DNA of 48,681 nt from IMG/VR virus record IMGVR_UViG_3300006854_000258, positions 1-48,681 of that record. One strand, given 5' to 3'. Below, piece after piece: positions 14,585 to 23,260 of the stretch. The notes beneath the pieces were generated by a model. It was given only the letters and a program-made list of their open reading frames with translations, was not told the DNA's origin and did not search any database. Position 1 is the stretch's first letter; each line of letters starts with the position of its first letter. A program made the translations under genes and the position numbers. Source of the DNA: a virus.

Positions 14585-15858
14585 TCGTCGCGACCATGGC
14601 ATCGCTGCACGGTCGGGAAGCGCTGCTTGAGCAGACCGTGGCCTCGCTCGCGCCGCAGGTCGATGCGATCTGCATTTACCTAAACGGCCACGATGAAGTG
14701 CCGCGCTTCCTCGCGCAGCCGAAGGTGCTCCACGCCGTGCTGTCGAAGGAAGCCGGCTGGCGTGGCGCCGAGGCAAAGCTCTGGTGGTGGGATCGCGATC
14801 TGTTCAAGGCTGCGCCGTCATGGGATCCCGATGACGTCGCGCTGATCGTCGACGACGACATCGTGTATCCACCAAATTATGCGGCTACGATGATGGCCGC
14901 ACTGCAGCGCCGGCCGGGGACAGCGGCATGTGTGCATGGCAGCGTGCTCGATCCGGTGATCCACAACTACGCGGGCTCGCGCTGGATCGCGCGCGCGGCC
15001 GGACCGCTGTCCGACGATGCGCGCTGCCATCTTCCGGGCACGGGAACGATGGCCTTCCGCGTCGGCACGTGGCGCCCGTCGCTGGCCGCGATCGAATGGT
15101 CGCATTGCGTGGACATCGCCGCCGGCCTGCAGCTCCGCGACGCCGGGATCGAATGCTGGGCTGCGGCTCGAACCGATGGCTGGCTGCGGCCGATGCTTCT
15201 GCCGAAGGGTACGAGCGTTTTCAAGCAACGCGTCGGGGCCGGCAACGATGCGATCGAGACGGCCATCTTGCAGCGGTCGCCATGGCCGGCGCTCGAACCG
15301 TTCGGCCGCGGCTGGATCCGACGCGGCATCCCACAGCCCGCGGCGTCGCCGTGGCTGCGCTCGATCCGCCCGTCACTCAACGCGCAGCTCCCGCCCACGG
15401 CCAGCCGGATGGTCGGGGATCGGCTCAAGGGCCGGGCCGGGATCGTTGTGGAGCTCGGCAGCGGGCACGGCAGCGCTCGGCTCGCCGCCGACCTCCCGCC
15501 CACCTGCCGGCTGGTCTCGGTCGAGCACGACGGCCGCTTCGTCGGACTCGTGCGCGACACGCAATACATCCATGCGCCGATCAAGGGTGGGTGGTACGAC
15601 CGCACGATCCTTCAGCAGCGCATGCCAGCGCCGCACGAGCAGTGCGCGATCGTTGTCGATGGCCCGCCCAAGCACATCGGCCGCAGCGGGCTTCTCGCCA
15701 ATCTCGATCTGTTCAGCGACGATGCCCCGATGATCGTCGACGACGTGCATCGCCCGGACGATCGCGAGCTGGCCGAGAAGCTCGCGCAGATCCGCGGCCA
15801 GCGCATGGAGATCGTGGATTGCGGCGGCCGCGCCTTCGCCGCGCTGGGGTGGCCATGA
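14581..15858 (+). CDS. Glycosyltransferase-methyltransferase fusion
   Basis: 425 residues in two parts. Residues 1-200 look like a GT-A fold glycosyltransferase: IVATMASLHGREALLEQTV, a WGCGA-free Trp-rich WWWDRDLF, then LIVDDDIVYPPNY with the metal-binding DDD. Residues about 275-425 form a class I SAM methyltransferase domain: VVELGSGHGSARLAADLP (motif I), SVEHDGRFV with the acidic residue, and VVDGPPKHIGR near 360. DGPP is common in methyltransferases acting on sugars. It is tightly coupled (ATGA both sides) inside the head-tail operon, so it may glycosylate and methylate a particle protein or an envelope sugar. The substrate is unknown. Confidence 0.7.
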   Translation: MIVATMASLHGREALLEQTVASLAPQVDAICIYLNGHDEVPRFLAQPKVLHAVLSKEAGWRGAEAKLWWWDRDLFKAAPSWDPDDVALIVDDDIVYPPNYAATMMAALQRRPGTAACVHGSVLDPVIHNYAGSRWIARAAGPLSDDARCHLPGTGTMAFRVGTWRPSLAAIEWSHCVDIAAGLQLRDAGIECWAAARTDGWLRPMLLPKGTSVFKQRVGAGNDAIETAILQRSPWPALEPFGRGWIRRGIPQPAASPWLRSIRPSLNAQLPPTASRMVGDRLKGRAGIVVELGSGHGSARLAADLPPTCRLVSVEHDGRFVGLVRDTQYIHAPIKGGWYDRTILQQRMPAPHEQCAIVVDGPPKHIGRSGLLANLDLFSDDAPMIVDDVHRPDDRELAEKLAQIRGQRMEIVDCGGRAFAALGWP

Positions 15859-16415
15859 GCGCGATCGCGTGGGACACCATCGAGTCGGCGCTCGCGACAT
15901 GGGTGCGCACGGCGTGCGCGCTCGGCGAGCACAACGTCGCGTGGTCGTACGAGCTGAAACCCCGTCCGCACGTTCCGTTCGCGTCGCTCACGCTGTCGGA
16001 CATCCGCACGATCGGCCACGACTGGATGATCACCGATGACGCGCCACTACCGGCGCCAGGCGAAGAGCTGCGGATCCGCGCGCGTGGTGTTCGCTCCGCA
16101 TCCTTCGAGGTGCAGCTCGTGCCCGATGGGGCCGTCGAGTTGATGCGGCGCGCAGCCGGCGATCTTGTCGCCTCGGTGCCGCTCTTCGTGTTCACGCTCG
16201 ACGAGGCCGGCATCGCGATCGAAGACATCGGCCCCGTTCGCGTGCTGACCGGCGACCGCGGCAGCATCCTCGAACCACGAGCGATCGTGGAGTTTCGCAT
16301 CGGCCTCGCTTCGGAGCTCGAGTCGCGCACCACGTACATCGAGCGCGTGAACATCAAATCCGCCCCCCTTGGGATCGACCTCTGGATCCCCGACCCACCC
16401 CCTCCGGAGAGCTGA
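15855..16415 (+). CDS. Tail terminator / neck protein
   Basis: 186 residues. A helix with Trp (WDTIESALATWVRTAC) opens the protein, followed by KPRPHVPFASLTLSDIRTIG, typical of the LIC12616-like neck terminator family, and a beta-rich C-terminus ending in Pro-rich IPDPPPPES. Terminator proteins cap the tail tube before joining the head. Position just before the sheath gene agrees. Confidence 0.7.
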   Translation: MSAIAWDTIESALATWVRTACALGEHNVAWSYELKPRPHVPFASLTLSDIRTIGHDWMITDDAPLPAPGEELRIRARGVRSASFEVQLVPDGAVELMRRAAGDLVASVPLFVFTLDEAGIAIEDIGPVRVLTGDRGSILEPRAIVEFRIGLASELESRTTYIERVNIKSAPLGIDLWIPDPPPPES

Positions 16416-16417
16416 AC

Positions 16418-17776
16418 ATGTCGCTTGATGACCATGTGGAAATCACCGTCAACCTGGGCAACGCCGGCGTGGCGCGGCTCGGGTTCAAGCTGCCGATGAT
16501 CCTCTCCCACGTCGCGACGTTCGGCGAGCGTATCCGGTACTACTCGAGCGTCGCCGAGCTGATCGACGACAACGTGGTGCCCGAAGACGGCGGCGAGGTG
16601 CGGGCGGCCACGAAGATGATGGCGCAGTCCCCGCACGTGAAGCAATTCGCGATCGGTCGTGCGGTCGGCGACGTCACGCAACGCTATGCACTCGCGCTCG
16701 TGCTCGCCAGCGATGCCGAGATCTACAAGCTCAAGGTGTGCGGCGTCGGCTTCGACGATACGATCGTCACGGTCACGCCAACCGGCGGCGACGGGAACGA
16801 CGACATCATCGGCGATCTCGTGACGCAGCTGCAGGCCGTGGTTGGCCGCAACTACACCGCGACCGTGGTCCCCGGCGCGTCGGATACCGATACGCTGCTG
16901 ATCACGGGGACGGCGGCCAACAACTGGTTTTCCGTCGAGGTGCTCGATCCGCGCCTGATGACGATCGCGCAGACGCACGCCGATGCGAACGTCGATGACG
17001 ATCTGACCGCGATCGAGCTTGTCGATTCGTCGTGGTACGGCCTCGTCACGCTGTACAACTCGCGCGCCTACTGCGACACGGTGGCGGAATGGATCGAAGC
17101 GCGGGTCAAGACCTACTACTGCGCGTCGGGCGACACCGAGAGCATCATCGGGGTCTACACGGTGAACGTGTCCGCCGACGTGCTCGCCGGGCTGATGGAT
17201 GACGGCCGGCGCCGCACCATCGGCATCTACCACGCGTCGCCGTGCGACTTCGCCGACGCCGCGCTCGCGGGCAAGCTGATGCCGAAGACGCCGGGCACCT
17301 GGACAGCGAAATTCAAGGATCTGGCGAGCGTCACGCCCGACTCGCTCACCACCACGCACCGCAACAATCTCAAGGCGCGGCGCGCGAATTTCTACGTCAC
17401 CGAGGCCGGCCGCCGCATCACGGCCGAGGGCACGGTTGCCGACACCGTCTTCGGCTTCTTCGATGTCGTCGTGGGCGTCGATGCGTTCGTCGACGATCTG
17501 CAGAAATCGATCTTCGGCGTCATGCTCGCGCAGGACAAGATCGCCTATACCGACGAGGGCATCGCTTCGATCGAGTCCGCGGCGCGCGCGAGCGCGAACC
17601 GGTGGGCTGAGATCGGCGTGCTCCGCACGGACCCCGCACCGAGCGTCACGTTCCCGCGCGTGGCCGACATCGATCCCAGCGTCCGGGCGCTGCGCGAGCT
17701 GCCCGATGGCGCCGTCAACGCCGAGCTCGCCGGCGCCGTCCACAAGACCAGCATCACCGTCAACCTGACCGAGTGA
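16418..17776 (+). CDS. Contractile tail sheath protein, DUF3383 type
   Basis: 452 residues with a ribosome site GGAG just upstream. DUF3383 features: DDHVEITVNLGNAGVAR at the start, SVAELIDDNVV near residue 47, a central inserted beta domain with VTPTGGDGNDDI, and a C-terminal helix-rich part (SIFGVMLAQDKIAYTDEGI) ending in TSITVNLTE. The sheath contracts to drive the tube into the host, so the particle is a myovirus type. Followed by the tube gene with nine bases between, as expected. Confidence 0.85.
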   Translation: MSLDDHVEITVNLGNAGVARLGFKLPMILSHVATFGERIRYYSSVAELIDDNVVPEDGGEVRAATKMMAQSPHVKQFAIGRAVGDVTQRYALALVLASDAEIYKLKVCGVGFDDTIVTVTPTGGDGNDDIIGDLVTQLQAVVGRNYTATVVPGASDTDTLLITGTAANNWFSVEVLDPRLMTIAQTHADANVDDDLTAIELVDSSWYGLVTLYNSRAYCDTVAEWIEARVKTYYCASGDTESIIGVYTVNVSADVLAGLMDDGRRRTIGIYHASPCDFADAALAGKLMPKTPGTWTAKFKDLASVTPDSLTTTHRNNLKARRANFYVTEAGRRITAEGTVADTVFGFFDVVVGVDAFVDDLQKSIFGVMLAQDKIAYTDEGIASIESAARASANRWAEIGVLRTDPAPSVTFPRVADIDPSVRALRELPDGAVNAELAGAVHKTSITVNLTE

Positions 17777-17784
17777 GGTAGCCC

Positions 17785-18216
17785 ATGGCGTTTCGTCGAT
17801 ACAATCCCAAGCGCGTGGCGATCTCGTTCGCCGGCCTGCAGCTCGTCGGCTTCATGGACGGCACGTTCGCTGCGTTCCAGATGGACGAGGATCAGGTGAT
17901 GCGAACGGTCGGAGCCGATGGCTTCGGCGTCGCCACGCTCAACGCGAATCTCGGCGCGACCGTCAAGATCACGCTGATCCAGGCGTCGCCGTCGAACGAC
18001 TCGCTCTCGGCGCTGCTGCCCGATCCGATCAACGGCCGCCTTCCGACCGGCGAGTTTCAGATCAAGGATCTGAACGGTACGACGCTGCTGCACGCGAAAG
18101 ACGCGTACATCGTCCGCGTGCCCAACGTGGATTACGCCAAGGAAGTCGGCCCGCGCGAATGGACGTTCCAGCTCGATTCCGTGGATACCTACTTGGTCGG
18201 CGGCAGCGACGAGTAA
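17785..18216 (+). CDS. Tail tube protein, DUF3277 type
   Basis: 143 residues. RRYNPKRVAISFAGLQLVGF at the start and DEDQVMRTVGADGFG near residue 35 are typical of the DUF3277 tube family, followed by alternating strands that would form the inner barrel. It stacks in rings inside the sheath. Ribosome site GAGGTAG lies upstream. Position after the sheath supports the call. Confidence 0.8.
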   Translation: MAFRRYNPKRVAISFAGLQLVGFMDGTFAAFQMDEDQVMRTVGADGFGVATLNANLGATVKITLIQASPSNDSLSALLPDPINGRLPTGEFQIKDLNGTTLLHAKDAYIVRVPNVDYAKEVGPREWTFQLDSVDTYLVGGSDE

Positions 18217-18221
18217 CCACC

Positions 18222-18701
18222 ATGCCGAAGACGCGGAAGATCCACGATGTCGAGGCGACGAGCGAAGAGCTGCCGGCGATGCGCGCGCTCGCGATCGCGC
18301 CCGAAGTCGCAGTGATCTTCGCGCCCGTGATCGGGCGCATCACGGGCGCGCTCTCGCAGGAGAATGGGCTCGCCGATCTCGGTCCGACGATCGGCGCGGT
18401 CGCTGCCGATCTGCTCGGCGGCAAGCTCGCCGAGCTGGCCGTGCCGCTCCTGGCCACCACCTACGTGGTGATCGGTGAGGGCAAGGCGCGCGAGCGCATC
18501 GAGCTCACGTCCAGCGACGCGATCAACCGCGCCTTTGCCGGGCGCCTCGGAGCCCTGCCCGGCGTGCTGCTGCTCGCCGCGGAGGTGAGCTTCGGCCCTA
18601 TTTTCGGCGTCAAGCCCAAAGCCATCCAGCCCGCGGATCAGGGTTCCGAGTCGAAGGTCTCGAGCCCGAGCATCGTCAGTGCTGGCCGGCGTGGCGCCTG
18701 A
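18222..18701 (+). CDS. Tail assembly chaperone, zero-frame product
   Basis: 159 residues. It starts with a short polar arm and two helical hydrophobic regions (FAPVIGRITGALSQENGLAD, AADLLGGKLAELAVPLLATT), followed by a region rich in small residues and a variable tail. Between tube and tape-measure genes this is where phages encode the chaperone that coats the tape measure, and such genes usually make a longer product by frameshift. Here a -1 frame continues past the stop (see the next entry). Confidence 0.65.
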   Translation: MPKTRKIHDVEATSEELPAMRALAIAPEVAVIFAPVIGRITGALSQENGLADLGPTIGAVAADLLGGKLAELAVPLLATTYVVIGEGKARERIELTSSDAINRAFAGRLGALPGVLLLAAEVSFGPIFGVKPKAIQPADQGSESKVSSPSIVSAGRRGA

Positions 18702-18820
18702 TTCTCGGCGGTCACATTTCCTGGTCTGATGCGATGTCGATGACACTCGACGAAGTCGATCTGTACAACCGCGGCCTCGACGCGATCGAGGCCAGCAAGC
18801 CAGAGGTGCGCCGTGGCTGA
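18702..18820 (+). other. Probable -1 frameshift extension of the tail chaperone
   Basis: The -1 frame is open across the 18701 stop and reads CWPAWRLILGGHISWSDA, then MTLDEVDLYNRGLDAIEA, ending with TGA at 18818-18820, inside the tape-measure start region. The Trp, GGH and LDE-type helix are typical of the T extension of G-GT tail chaperones. The likely slip region is GGGTTCC around 18642-18648, an imperfect slippery heptamer. An independent ATG at 18734 is less likely. Confidence 0.5.
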
Positions 18821-20189
18821 CCCGGTCGCGGAATTCGCCGCCCACCTCGGGCTCGACGTGGACGAGAAGCAATGGGCGAAGGGTGACTCCGCGATCGCGC
18901 AACTCCAAGGCGCGATGACGCGCGCTGTCGCCGCCGGCCAGCTCATGGCCACCGGGATCCAGAAAGCCGCGGGGATCGCCGTCGATGTCGTGCGCGGCGT
19001 TGCCGAGACCCTGATCAGTTGGGGCGAGCAGACGCTAGAGACCACCGGTCACCTCGCTGACCTTTCGCAGCAGACAGGGCTCTCGGCCGAGGCGTTGCAG
19101 GAGTACGGCTACGCCGCGATGGGATCGGGGCTCAACACCGACGACTTCGGCGACTCCGTAATGAAGCTGTCGCGCACGCTCGGCGAAGCGGCCAAAGGCG
19201 GCAAGGATGCCACGAAGGCGCTGCACGCTGCCGGCCTGACGAGCAAGGCGATCAAGGCTGCGCTGTCATCGCAGGATGGGCTCGATGCGGCGCTGATGGA
19301 GATCGCCGATCGCTTCGCCGACATGCCCGACGGCGCGAGGAAGACCGCGCTCGCGATGCAGGTCTTCGGACGAAGCGGCGCACGCCTGATCCCGGTCTTG
19401 AACCAAGGCGGCGACGGCATCCGCGAGCTGCGCAAGGAAGCGCAGGATCTCGGGATCGTGATGTCGAACGAGACCGTTGCCGCTGGCGACGAGCTCGGCG
19501 ACAACATCGACAAACTGAAAGCTGCGTGGGGCGGGCTGAAGAACCAGCTCATCAGCGCGCTCTTTCCGACGCTCAAGCAAGGCGTGGATCGCATCCTCGC
19601 ATGGGTGAAAGCGAACAAGGAGCTACTGTCACAGAAGGTCCGCGAAGTCGCCGACAAGATCGCCGCCGGCATCGGCAAGATCGGCGAGGCGGTCCAATAC
19701 GTGATCGACAACCGCGAAGCGATCATGTCAGCGCTCAACGCGATTCTGGATGTGGCGTCCGCGATCGGAAAAATCTTCGTCGCGGTGATCAACTCCGTGA
19801 AGGCGATCGCCGGATGGCTCGGCCGCATCGTCGGCAAGGTGCTCGAGCTGATCGGGCTCGGTGACGAGGGCATCACCATCGAAGAGCAACAGGCGCGGGC
19901 GAATGCCGAGCAGCGCCGGGCGAACGCGGCCAAATACTATCCGGGATCGGAAGCGGCACGGCAGGCCGCCGGTCCGAAGCCAGCGCTCACATTGCCGAGC
20001 ACGGCGCCGAATGCGACGTACACCGCAGCGCCCATCCCCGCCGGCGCGGCTGCCGCCGGCGCGCAAGTCAACGTGACCGCGCCGATCACGGTGAACGCCG
20101 GGCCGGGTATGGACGAAGAAAAGATCGCGATGCACGTGAACGATACGCTGGCGGCGAAGATCCGGCAGGCGATGGCGGTGAAGCAATGA
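18813..20189 (+). CDS. Tape measure protein
   Basis: 458 residues from GTG 18813. Mostly helical with hydrophobic patches in the middle (IAAGIGKIGEAVQYVIDN, LDVASAIGKIFVAVINSV) and a SQQTGLSAEALQEYGYAA motif common in tape measures near residue 85. The Pro/Ala-rich C-terminus ends in MDEEKIAMHVNDTLAAKI. At about 0.15 nm per residue it predicts a tail near 70 nm, so the tail is short for a myophage. Lies between chaperone and baseplate genes. Confidence 0.8.
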   Translation: MADPVAEFAAHLGLDVDEKQWAKGDSAIAQLQGAMTRAVAAGQLMATGIQKAAGIAVDVVRGVAETLISWGEQTLETTGHLADLSQQTGLSAEALQEYGYAAMGSGLNTDDFGDSVMKLSRTLGEAAKGGKDATKALHAAGLTSKAIKAALSSQDGLDAALMEIADRFADMPDGARKTALAMQVFGRSGARLIPVLNQGGDGIRELRKEAQDLGIVMSNETVAAGDELGDNIDKLKAAWGGLKNQLISALFPTLKQGVDRILAWVKANKELLSQKVREVADKIAAGIGKIGEAVQYVIDNREAIMSALNAILDVASAIGKIFVAVINSVKAIAGWLGRIVGKVLELIGLGDEGITIEEQQARANAEQRRANAAKYYPGSEAARQAAGPKPALTLPSTAPNATYTAAPIPAGAAAAGAQVNVTAPITVNAGPGMDEEKIAMHVNDTLAAKIRQAMAVKQ

Positions 20190-21070
20190 TCCGTATCGGC
20201 GAGCTGGACATCGATGTGGCGAAGTCCGAAGAGCATCGGATCGAGAACGAGGCCACGGAATTTCCCGTCGAATCCGGTGCAACGATCACCGATCACGTGC
20301 GGCGCAAGCCCCGGGGGCTGACCGTCGAAGGTGTGGTCACGGACACGCCGCTGCATCCCGATCCGGTGGAGGCCGCGAATGGTGCGAAGCGCAGCACGAC
20401 CGCGCTCGCCGAGCTCGAACGGATGTTCGACCCCAAAGCAGAAGACTTCGGCGCCGTCGCGATCGTGACGTCGCTCAAGCGGTATGCCTCCATGCTGCCG
20501 CTGACGCTGACGATCCCGCGCGATCGCACAACCACCGGCGGGCTGTTCTTCACGGCCGTTTTCCAGGAGCTGCAGACGGTCACGAACGCGCGGCTGGCCG
20601 TGCGTGTGTCTACCGTGCGCGGCGCCGCCAAGCGCAAGCTCGGCAGCAAGACCAGCAAGACCCCGGGCAACACCGGCGTGGTGGAGAGCGGCACGTTCTG
20701 CCGGGCACGAGATCCGAAGACGGGAACGTGCATCGACTCGCAGCCAGTCGTGGTCAAGCGCAACCCCGATGGCACTGCACAGTGGGTGTATGCCAAGGAT
20801 GGCAAGCCGCTATCGCCCGAAGAGCAACAGGCATGGTCGCGCGACGAGGGCACGGCACCGGGTCACGAAGCCGACTTCGATCCGGCTCAAGGAACGTGGG
20901 TGGACAAGCGCACGAATCAGCCGGTATCACGCTACCCGGATCGCGCGTACTGGGATGAGACCGGGCAGCCCGTGCAGGCCGACAATCAGCAGAGCAAGCT
21001 CGATAAGACGCTCCTGCCGAGCGAAGGCTCGGGTAACGGCTTTTGGGATTCGATCGGGAGGCAACGGTGA
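20186..21070 (+). CDS. Dit-like baseplate protein
   Basis: 294 residues. The N-terminal half (FPVESGATITDHVRRKPRGL, LTVEGVVTDTP, PRDRTTTGGLFFTAVFQEL) is typical of Dit-like central baseplate proteins that ring the tube end. The C-terminal 130 residues are polar and repeat-like (YAKDGKPLSPEEQQAWSRD, VDKRTNQPVSRYPDRAYW), possibly for attachment to other baseplate parts. Overlaps the tape-measure stop (ATGA). Confidence 0.7.
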   Translation: MIRIGELDIDVAKSEEHRIENEATEFPVESGATITDHVRRKPRGLTVEGVVTDTPLHPDPVEAANGAKRSTTALAELERMFDPKAEDFGAVAIVTSLKRYASMLPLTLTIPRDRTTTGGLFFTAVFQELQTVTNARLAVRVSTVRGAAKRKLGSKTSKTPGNTGVVESGTFCRARDPKTGTCIDSQPVVVKRNPDGTAQWVYAKDGKPLSPEEQQAWSRDEGTAPGHEADFDPAQGTWVDKRTNQPVSRYPDRAYWDETGQPVQADNQQSKLDKTLLPSEGSGNGFWDSIGRQR

Positions 21071-21432
21071 TCGAGCTTCCCTTCGTTCCATCGACGCCGG
21101 CGCGCTTCACGACGCAACTACTCGGCCGCGAGATCGCGATCGAGCAGCGATGGAACGAGTCGGATCAGGCGTGGTATTTCGACATGTTCGAGGCCGACGA
21201 CACGCCGATCGTTCGTGGCATCAAGATCACGCTCGGGACGTTCATGGCCAGGTGGAGTGATCACCCGATCTTCGTGCGCGGCGCGATCATGGCGCAGGAC
21301 ACCACGCGCGAGCGCGACGAAGCCGGATACGACGATCTCGGCGTGCGCGTCAAGGTCTGGTATGTCAGCGACGCCGAGCTCGCGATGGCGCGCGCGCTGC
21401 GGCCGGGCGTCATGCAGGAGCCTTCCACATGA
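21067..21432 (+). CDS. Baseplate plug-like protein
   Basis: 121 residues from a GTG overlapping the Dit-like stop. IELPFVPSTPARFTTQLLGR, then WNESDQAWYFDM and a later DDLGVRVKVWYVSD follow the pattern of small beta-barrel plug proteins (Pam3 gp18 type) in simple baseplates. Likely closes the tube end above the spike. Order with hub and spike genes downstream supports the call. Confidence 0.65.
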   Translation: MIELPFVPSTPARFTTQLLGREIAIEQRWNESDQAWYFDMFEADDTPIVRGIKITLGTFMARWSDHPIFVRGAIMAQDTTRERDEAGYDDLGVRVKVWYVSDAELAMARALRPGVMQEPST

Positions 21433-22286
21433 CACGCATCCTATTTCGTGGCGTCCGCTTGCTCGTGTTCCGCACGTCGCTCGAACCGAAGATCTTCTCG
21501 CGCGTCGAGATCGGCGAGGCCATCGAAGACCTGCACGTAAAATTCACGGTCGAGAAGTCGCTCGACAAGTCGCCCAACCCCGCCGAGATCGTGATCGACA
21601 ATCTGAACGAGGACAGCCGCAAGCTCGTGGCCCGCTCGCCCGTCGCCTGCATCTTGGAAGCTGGCTACGATGGCGAGTTGGAACGTGTGTGTCAGGGGGA
21701 CGTGCGGTGGTCGGCGTCACGCATCGTCGGCACCGAATGGCAAACCACGTTGCAGGTTGCCGACGGTGGCCGGGCCTTCGCACGCGCGCAGATCAGCAAG
21801 AGCTACGGCAAGGGGACGCCCATGATCGTCGGCGTGCGCGACGCACTTCAGGTGATGGGCGTCGAGGTGCCGCCCGAGGTGCAGCGGCGCGCGGAGCTGC
21901 AGCGGAAGATCTCGGCCGGCGATGTCGCGCACGGGCGCGCGTCTGACGAGCTGTCGCGGATGCTCGAGCAGGCCGGCTTGTCGTGGTCAATTCAGGACGG
22001 GCGCGTGGTGATCCTCGGGCCTGCCGATGTGCTGCCGAAGGACACGAAGATCATCAGCGAGGAAACCGGAATGATCGGCAGCCCCGAGCAAGGCAAGCCG
22101 GACAAGGATGGCAAGCCGCCGACGTGGACCGTACCGATGGCGCTGCGCCCCGATCTCATGTGCGGGCAGCGGGTGCATCTCAAGGCGCGAGACGTCGAGG
22201 GCAACTTCCGGATCGAACGTGTGAAACACGAAGGCGACAACCTGATCGACAAATTCCAGACCGAGCTGGAGATCAAACCGATATGA
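21429..22286 (+). CDS. Baseplate hub protein (gpD/gp27-like)
   Basis: 285 residues. Beta-rich, with KFTVEKSLDKSPNPAEIVID near the start, a tape of helices in the middle (DVAHGRASDELSRMLEQAGL) and a late VHLKARDVEGNFRIERVKHE, typical of hubs that connect tube and spike. Hubs of the gp27/gpD kind share two tube-like domains; assignment is by order and pattern. Coupled by ATGA to both neighbours. Confidence 0.7.
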   Translation: MTRILFRGVRLLVFRTSLEPKIFSRVEIGEAIEDLHVKFTVEKSLDKSPNPAEIVIDNLNEDSRKLVARSPVACILEAGYDGELERVCQGDVRWSASRIVGTEWQTTLQVADGGRAFARAQISKSYGKGTPMIVGVRDALQVMGVEVPPEVQRRAELQRKISAGDVAHGRASDELSRMLEQAGLSWSIQDGRVVILGPADVLPKDTKIISEETGMIGSPEQGKPDKDGKPPTWTVPMALRPDLMCGQRVHLKARDVEGNFRIERVKHEGDNLIDKFQTELEIKPI

Positions 22287-22864
22287 CCCGTCAGCCGCAG
22301 CTCGAAGACATGGTCGATGCTTTCATCGCGTCGGCGCTGCAGGACGTGCACGTGGCGATGCCTGGCCGCGTGACCGCGTACGACGCGAGCTCGCGCCACG
22401 CGAACGTCAAGCCGCTGGTAAAGCGCGTGCGCATCGTCGACGAAGAGCGGATCGCCGAGTCACTGCCGATCGTGCAGGACGTGCCTGTGGTGTTCCCCGG
22501 CGCGGGCTCCTATGACATCAGCTGGCCGATCGCCAGCGGTGACACCGTGCTGATCGTCTGTACGAGCTGCTCGCTGGAAAGGTGGCTGGCCGGGCTCGGC
22601 GGCGAAGTCGACCCCCAGGATCCGCGCCGCCACCGCATCGGCGATGCGATCGCGATCCCCGGGCTGCGCTCCGGTGGCGGATCTCCGACGTTCGGCGACC
22701 GTGACAGCGATCTGATCCTCGAGAGCGCTGGCAACATCGTGGCCGGTGGTTCGAGCCGGCTCGTGACGAAAGAGGAATTCGAGAACCACACGCACACCGC
22801 GCCCGGCGGCGCGACCGGCGTCCCCATCGATCCAATCGTCGGCACCGACAAGCTCCGAGGCTGA
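22283..22864 (+). CDS. Baseplate spike protein, Gp138-N type
   Basis: 193 residues. The first 100 residues hold an OB-fold-like region (MPGRVTAYDASSRHANVKPL, VPVVFPGAGSYDISWPIASG) seen in Gp138/gpV-type spikes, and the C-terminus ends with FENHTHTAPGG, the His-rich HTHxxP pattern common at metal-binding spike tips. Forms the needle that pierces the outer membrane. Confidence 0.75.
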   Translation: MTRQPQLEDMVDAFIASALQDVHVAMPGRVTAYDASSRHANVKPLVKRVRIVDEERIAESLPIVQDVPVVFPGAGSYDISWPIASGDTVLIVCTSCSLERWLAGLGGEVDPQDPRRHRIGDAIAIPGLRSGGGSPTFGDRDSDLILESAGNIVAGGSSRLVTKEEFENHTHTAPGGATGVPIDPIVGTDKLRG

Positions 22865-22867
22865 CCT

Positions 22868-23260
22868 ATGCTCGAAACCGATCCCATCGATTGGCTGCGC
22901 GACTCGTCGGGCGATCTCGTGATCCCGATGCAGCATGCGACCGGAGCGATCGGAGTCGGGCAGAACGTGCAGCTGCGGCTGCGCATGATCAAGGGTGAGT
23001 GGTTCATGGACCAGGACGTAGGCCCGCCATGGCTTCCGGGCGCCGGCGTATCGGAGGAGGAAGCGATCCTCGGTCAGCGGTTCAACCCCGGTCGTGCTCG
23101 AGCTGCCGTTGTGGAGGCGCTCGACGGCACGCCCGGACTCGGATCGATCACCTCCATCGAGATCACCTTCGACGATGCGACGCGCATCCTTACCATCACC
23201 GTCGAAGCGGCCACGCTCTTCGGCGACACCATCCGTGAAACCGCCGAGGTGACCGCATGA
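22868..23260 (+). CDS. Baseplate wedge protein, gp25-like
   Basis: 130 residues. QNVQLRLRMIKGEWFMDQD and VEALDGTPGLGSITSIEI are typical of gp25/DUF2634-type wedge proteins, which start sheath assembly. Located between the spike and the J-type wedge gene, as expected for a contractile tail. Confidence 0.7.
   Translation: MLETDPIDWLRDSSGDLVIPMQHATGAIGVGQNVQLRLRMIKGEWFMDQDVGPPWLPGAGVSEEEAILGQRFNPGRARAAVVEALDGTPGLGSITSIEITFDDATRILTITVEAATLFGDTIRETAEVTA

Noticed and set aside
15713-17743. A 676-codon open frame on the minus strand
   Set aside because: Lies antisense to tail terminator and sheath genes with strong family motifs; product is Arg/Val/Asp-rich low complexity as expected for an antisense frame of GC-rich coding DNA.
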